Shown here: piece after piece, positions 5,354-6,071 of the stretch
How the letters are laid out: each line of letters starts with the position of its first letter
Position numbering within the stretch: the stretch's first letter is position 1
Source: Lachnospiraceae bacterium
GTDB lineage: Bacteria; Bacillota; Clostridia; Lachnospirales; Lachnospiraceae
DNA: 6,071 nt
Reading direction: 5' to 3'
NCBI GenBank assembly: GCA_017473665.1
Contig: JAFUKK010000282.1
Span: 1 to 6,071 of the forward strand
Position numbers and translations under genes: made by a program
Notes under the pieces: model-generated
Told to the model about the DNA's origin: nothing
The model's input: the letters and a program-made list of their open reading frames with translations, nothing else
The model's database searches: none

Positions 5354-5945
5354 CTGTTTTGGATTTGGAAAAAATATTTTTCTTTGCCATAAAATACACC
5401 GCAGCAAGGAATATACAAATACCTAAACGGGTAAGGGTGTAGGAACTGCATCCTTTTACTATTTGTGCGACCAAGTCATCGGATAATACTACAAATGGAT
5501 CAGTACTTCCGGTCAGGAAATAGGCACGGTTCTTGGCTGTTACCAGAGACATATCCCGGATGTCATTGGTTTGTGACAGATTTTCATAGGCAAAGAAATC
5601 ACAGGGATTAAATTGTTTTTGGACCACGCCTGCGCTACTTAAGGTAATATGGTTAATGCATACCAGATGTTCTTCATTGGGAAAGTCAAAACGCAGACCG
5701 GTCAGTTCTTCGGCCAGTGAACTGTCCAGTTTAAAGGTGACTTGTCCCAGCTCATAATCAATATCGGCCGAAATCATCTGTTCGGCACAAAAAGCATTGG
5801 AAGTCTCAGTAGCATAATATAGATTGCAGGTGGTACCTGCTACATCCATAAAGTGAATACGGAAATACAGGTCGGCTTTGGGGAGTGGTATCAGTACAAA
5901 TGTCACAGCAATCAATATAATTACAAAATTTTTGATTATTTTCAT
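5337..5945 (-). CDS. Unknown membrane-anchored extracytoplasmic protein, 202 residues
   Basis: I do not recognise a family. From the preferred start the protein is MKIIKNFVIILIAVTFVLIP..., with a first hydrophobic segment at about 5-21, an extracytoplasmic domain of about 150 residues (22-171), a second membrane segment at about 172-187 (LTRLGICIFLAAVYFMAKK), and a short basic cytoplasmic tail ending KSKTEKNME. The ectodomain pattern with alternating polar and hydrophobic strands (LYFRIHF, CNLYYATE, QVTFKLDS, LRFDFPN, VCINHITLS) suggests a beta-sandwich. It recalls ectodomains of cell-surface polysaccharide membrane proteins in Lachnospiraceae, but this is only an impression. Five Cys lie in the ectodomain (40, 53, 96, 115, 166) and one in the second membrane segment. 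A longer frame from 6020 is possible but has no ribosome binding site, whereas AAGGAG precedes the chosen ATG by 6 bases. The gene ends inside the shared terminator. Confidence 0.8.
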   Translation of the reverse strand: MKIIKNFVIILIAVTFVLIPLPKADLYFRIHFMDVAGTTCNLYYATETSNAFCAEQMISADIDYELGQVTFKLDSSLAEELTGLRFDFPNEEHLVCINHITLSSAGVVQKQFNPCDFFAYENLSQTNDIRDMSLVTAKNRAYFLTGSTDPFVVLSDDLVAQIVKGCSSYTLTRLGICIFLAAVYFMAKKNIFSKSKTEKNME

Positions 5946-5951
5946 AGAAAA

Positions 5952-5957
5952 CTCCTT
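5952..5957 (-). promoter_or_regulatory. Ribosome binding site that selects the start at 5945
   Basis: On the minus strand AAGGAG lies 6 bases before the ATG whose first base is 5945. It rules out the upstream in-frame ATG at 6020, which would place a non-signal-like stretch of 25 residues ahead of the membrane anchor and would also include the promoter in the coding frame. Confidence 0.8.
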
Positions 5958-5991
5958 GCATATGTAGTAATATAGTTTATGTGCATTTATT

Positions 5992-6020
5992 ATCATAATA
6001 GGAAATATAAGAATGTGCAA
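5992..6020 (-). promoter_or_regulatory. Promoter of the minus-strand membrane protein gene
   Basis: Read on the minus strand: TTGCAC (6015-6020), a 17-base spacer, then TATGAT (5992-5997), five of six bases of the -10 consensus. Transcription would start near 5985, giving a leader of about 40 bases before the ATG. It supports the start at 5945 rather than the longer frame from 6020. Confidence 0.6.
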
Positions 6021-6029
6021 GTTTTTTAC

Positions 6030-6036
6030 GGGAGGA
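6030..6036 (+). promoter_or_regulatory. Ribosome binding site of the gene entering the right edge
   Basis: GGGAGGA is close to a perfect Shine-Dalgarno sequence. It lies 7 bases before a GTG at 6044 and 16 bases before an in-frame ATG at 6053, so the GTG is the likely start. No convincing promoter for this gene was found between it and the divergent gene. Confidence 0.7.
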
Positions 6037-6043
6037 ATATATT

Positions 6044-6071
6044 GTGAAGCAAATGAAACGAGATAATCTCG
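6044..6071 (+). CDS. Start of an unidentified protein gene (3' truncated by window)
   Basis: Nine codons and one further base are visible. With GTG read as Met the protein begins MKQMKRDNL. This is too short to assign a family. The case for a gene rests on the strong GGGAGGA site at the right distance and the open frame up to the edge. It is divergent from the minus-strand membrane protein gene, with about 100 bases between their start codons, so the two might be regulated together. Confidence 0.6.

Noticed and set aside
5239..5442. A 67-codon + strand frame spanning the shared terminator
   Set aside because: It overlaps the 96-residue gene in another frame, crosses a strong terminator and continues opposite the minus-strand gene, with no start signals of its own.
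5026..5451. A 141-codon minus-strand frame opposite the 96-residue gene
   Set aside because: It crosses the bidirectional terminator and overlaps the end of the minus-strand membrane protein gene in another frame. No ribosome binding site precedes it, and the product is a Ser/Pro/Tyr/His-rich shadow.
5946..6020. N-terminal extension of the minus-strand membrane protein from the ATG at 6020
   Set aside because: The extension has no ribosome binding site and would cover the likely promoter, while the internal ATG at 5945 has AAGGAG at the ideal distance and directly begins a membrane anchor.

Overview
The window looks like a piece of a Clostridia chromosome, most likely Lachnospiraceae. The grounds are the gene order rpmE - yqhQ (DUF1385) - prmC - prfA, Shine-Dalgarno-led Gram-positive style genes, a moderate-to-low GC content, an RF1 with the clostridial-type core SGNGGQCVN, and a neighbouring surface xylanase lipoprotein. 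The species cannot be fixed from this sequence alone.

Region 1 (1-3304) is a conserved housekeeping block on the + strand. It holds the 3' end of the gene for ribosomal protein L31 with its terminator, a DUF1385/YqhQ membrane protein, the release-factor glutamine methyltransferase PrmC (start overlapping the yqhQ stop as ATGA), and peptide chain release factor 1 (PrfA). PrmC modifies the Gln of the GGQ motif in the release factor encoded directly after it, so the two genes form one functional unit of translation termination.

Region 2 (3302-3647) is about 340 bases without a convincing gene, and it is the most unusual part. It starts exactly at the prfA stop codon with a 12-base arm. This is followed by a perfect 24-bp inverted repeat forming a very long hairpin, then by three tandem 44-bp units. 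Each unit contains a GCGAAGC mini-hairpin and ends in the reverse complement of the 12-base arm. The whole looks like a compact, highly structured repeat element of an unidentified class. The remaining part carries the promoter region of the next gene.

Region 3 (3648-4960) is a single lipoprotein gene for a GH10 endo-xylanase with an acidic linker, closed by a clear terminator. All the main catalytic and subsite residues are present.

Region 4 (4956-6071) holds a small unrecognised 96-residue protein gene with its own promoter. It is convergent with an unrecognised membrane-anchored protein gene on the minus strand. The two share one bidirectional terminator, whose loop contains the stop codon of the minus-strand gene. 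At the right edge a further + strand gene begins at a GTG start behind a strong ribosome binding site, and it is divergent from the minus-strand gene.

No tRNA, rRNA, CRISPR array, transposase or phage gene was seen. No complete new multi-gene system is evident. The candidates for something undescribed are the repeat element after prfA and the two unknown genes at the right.
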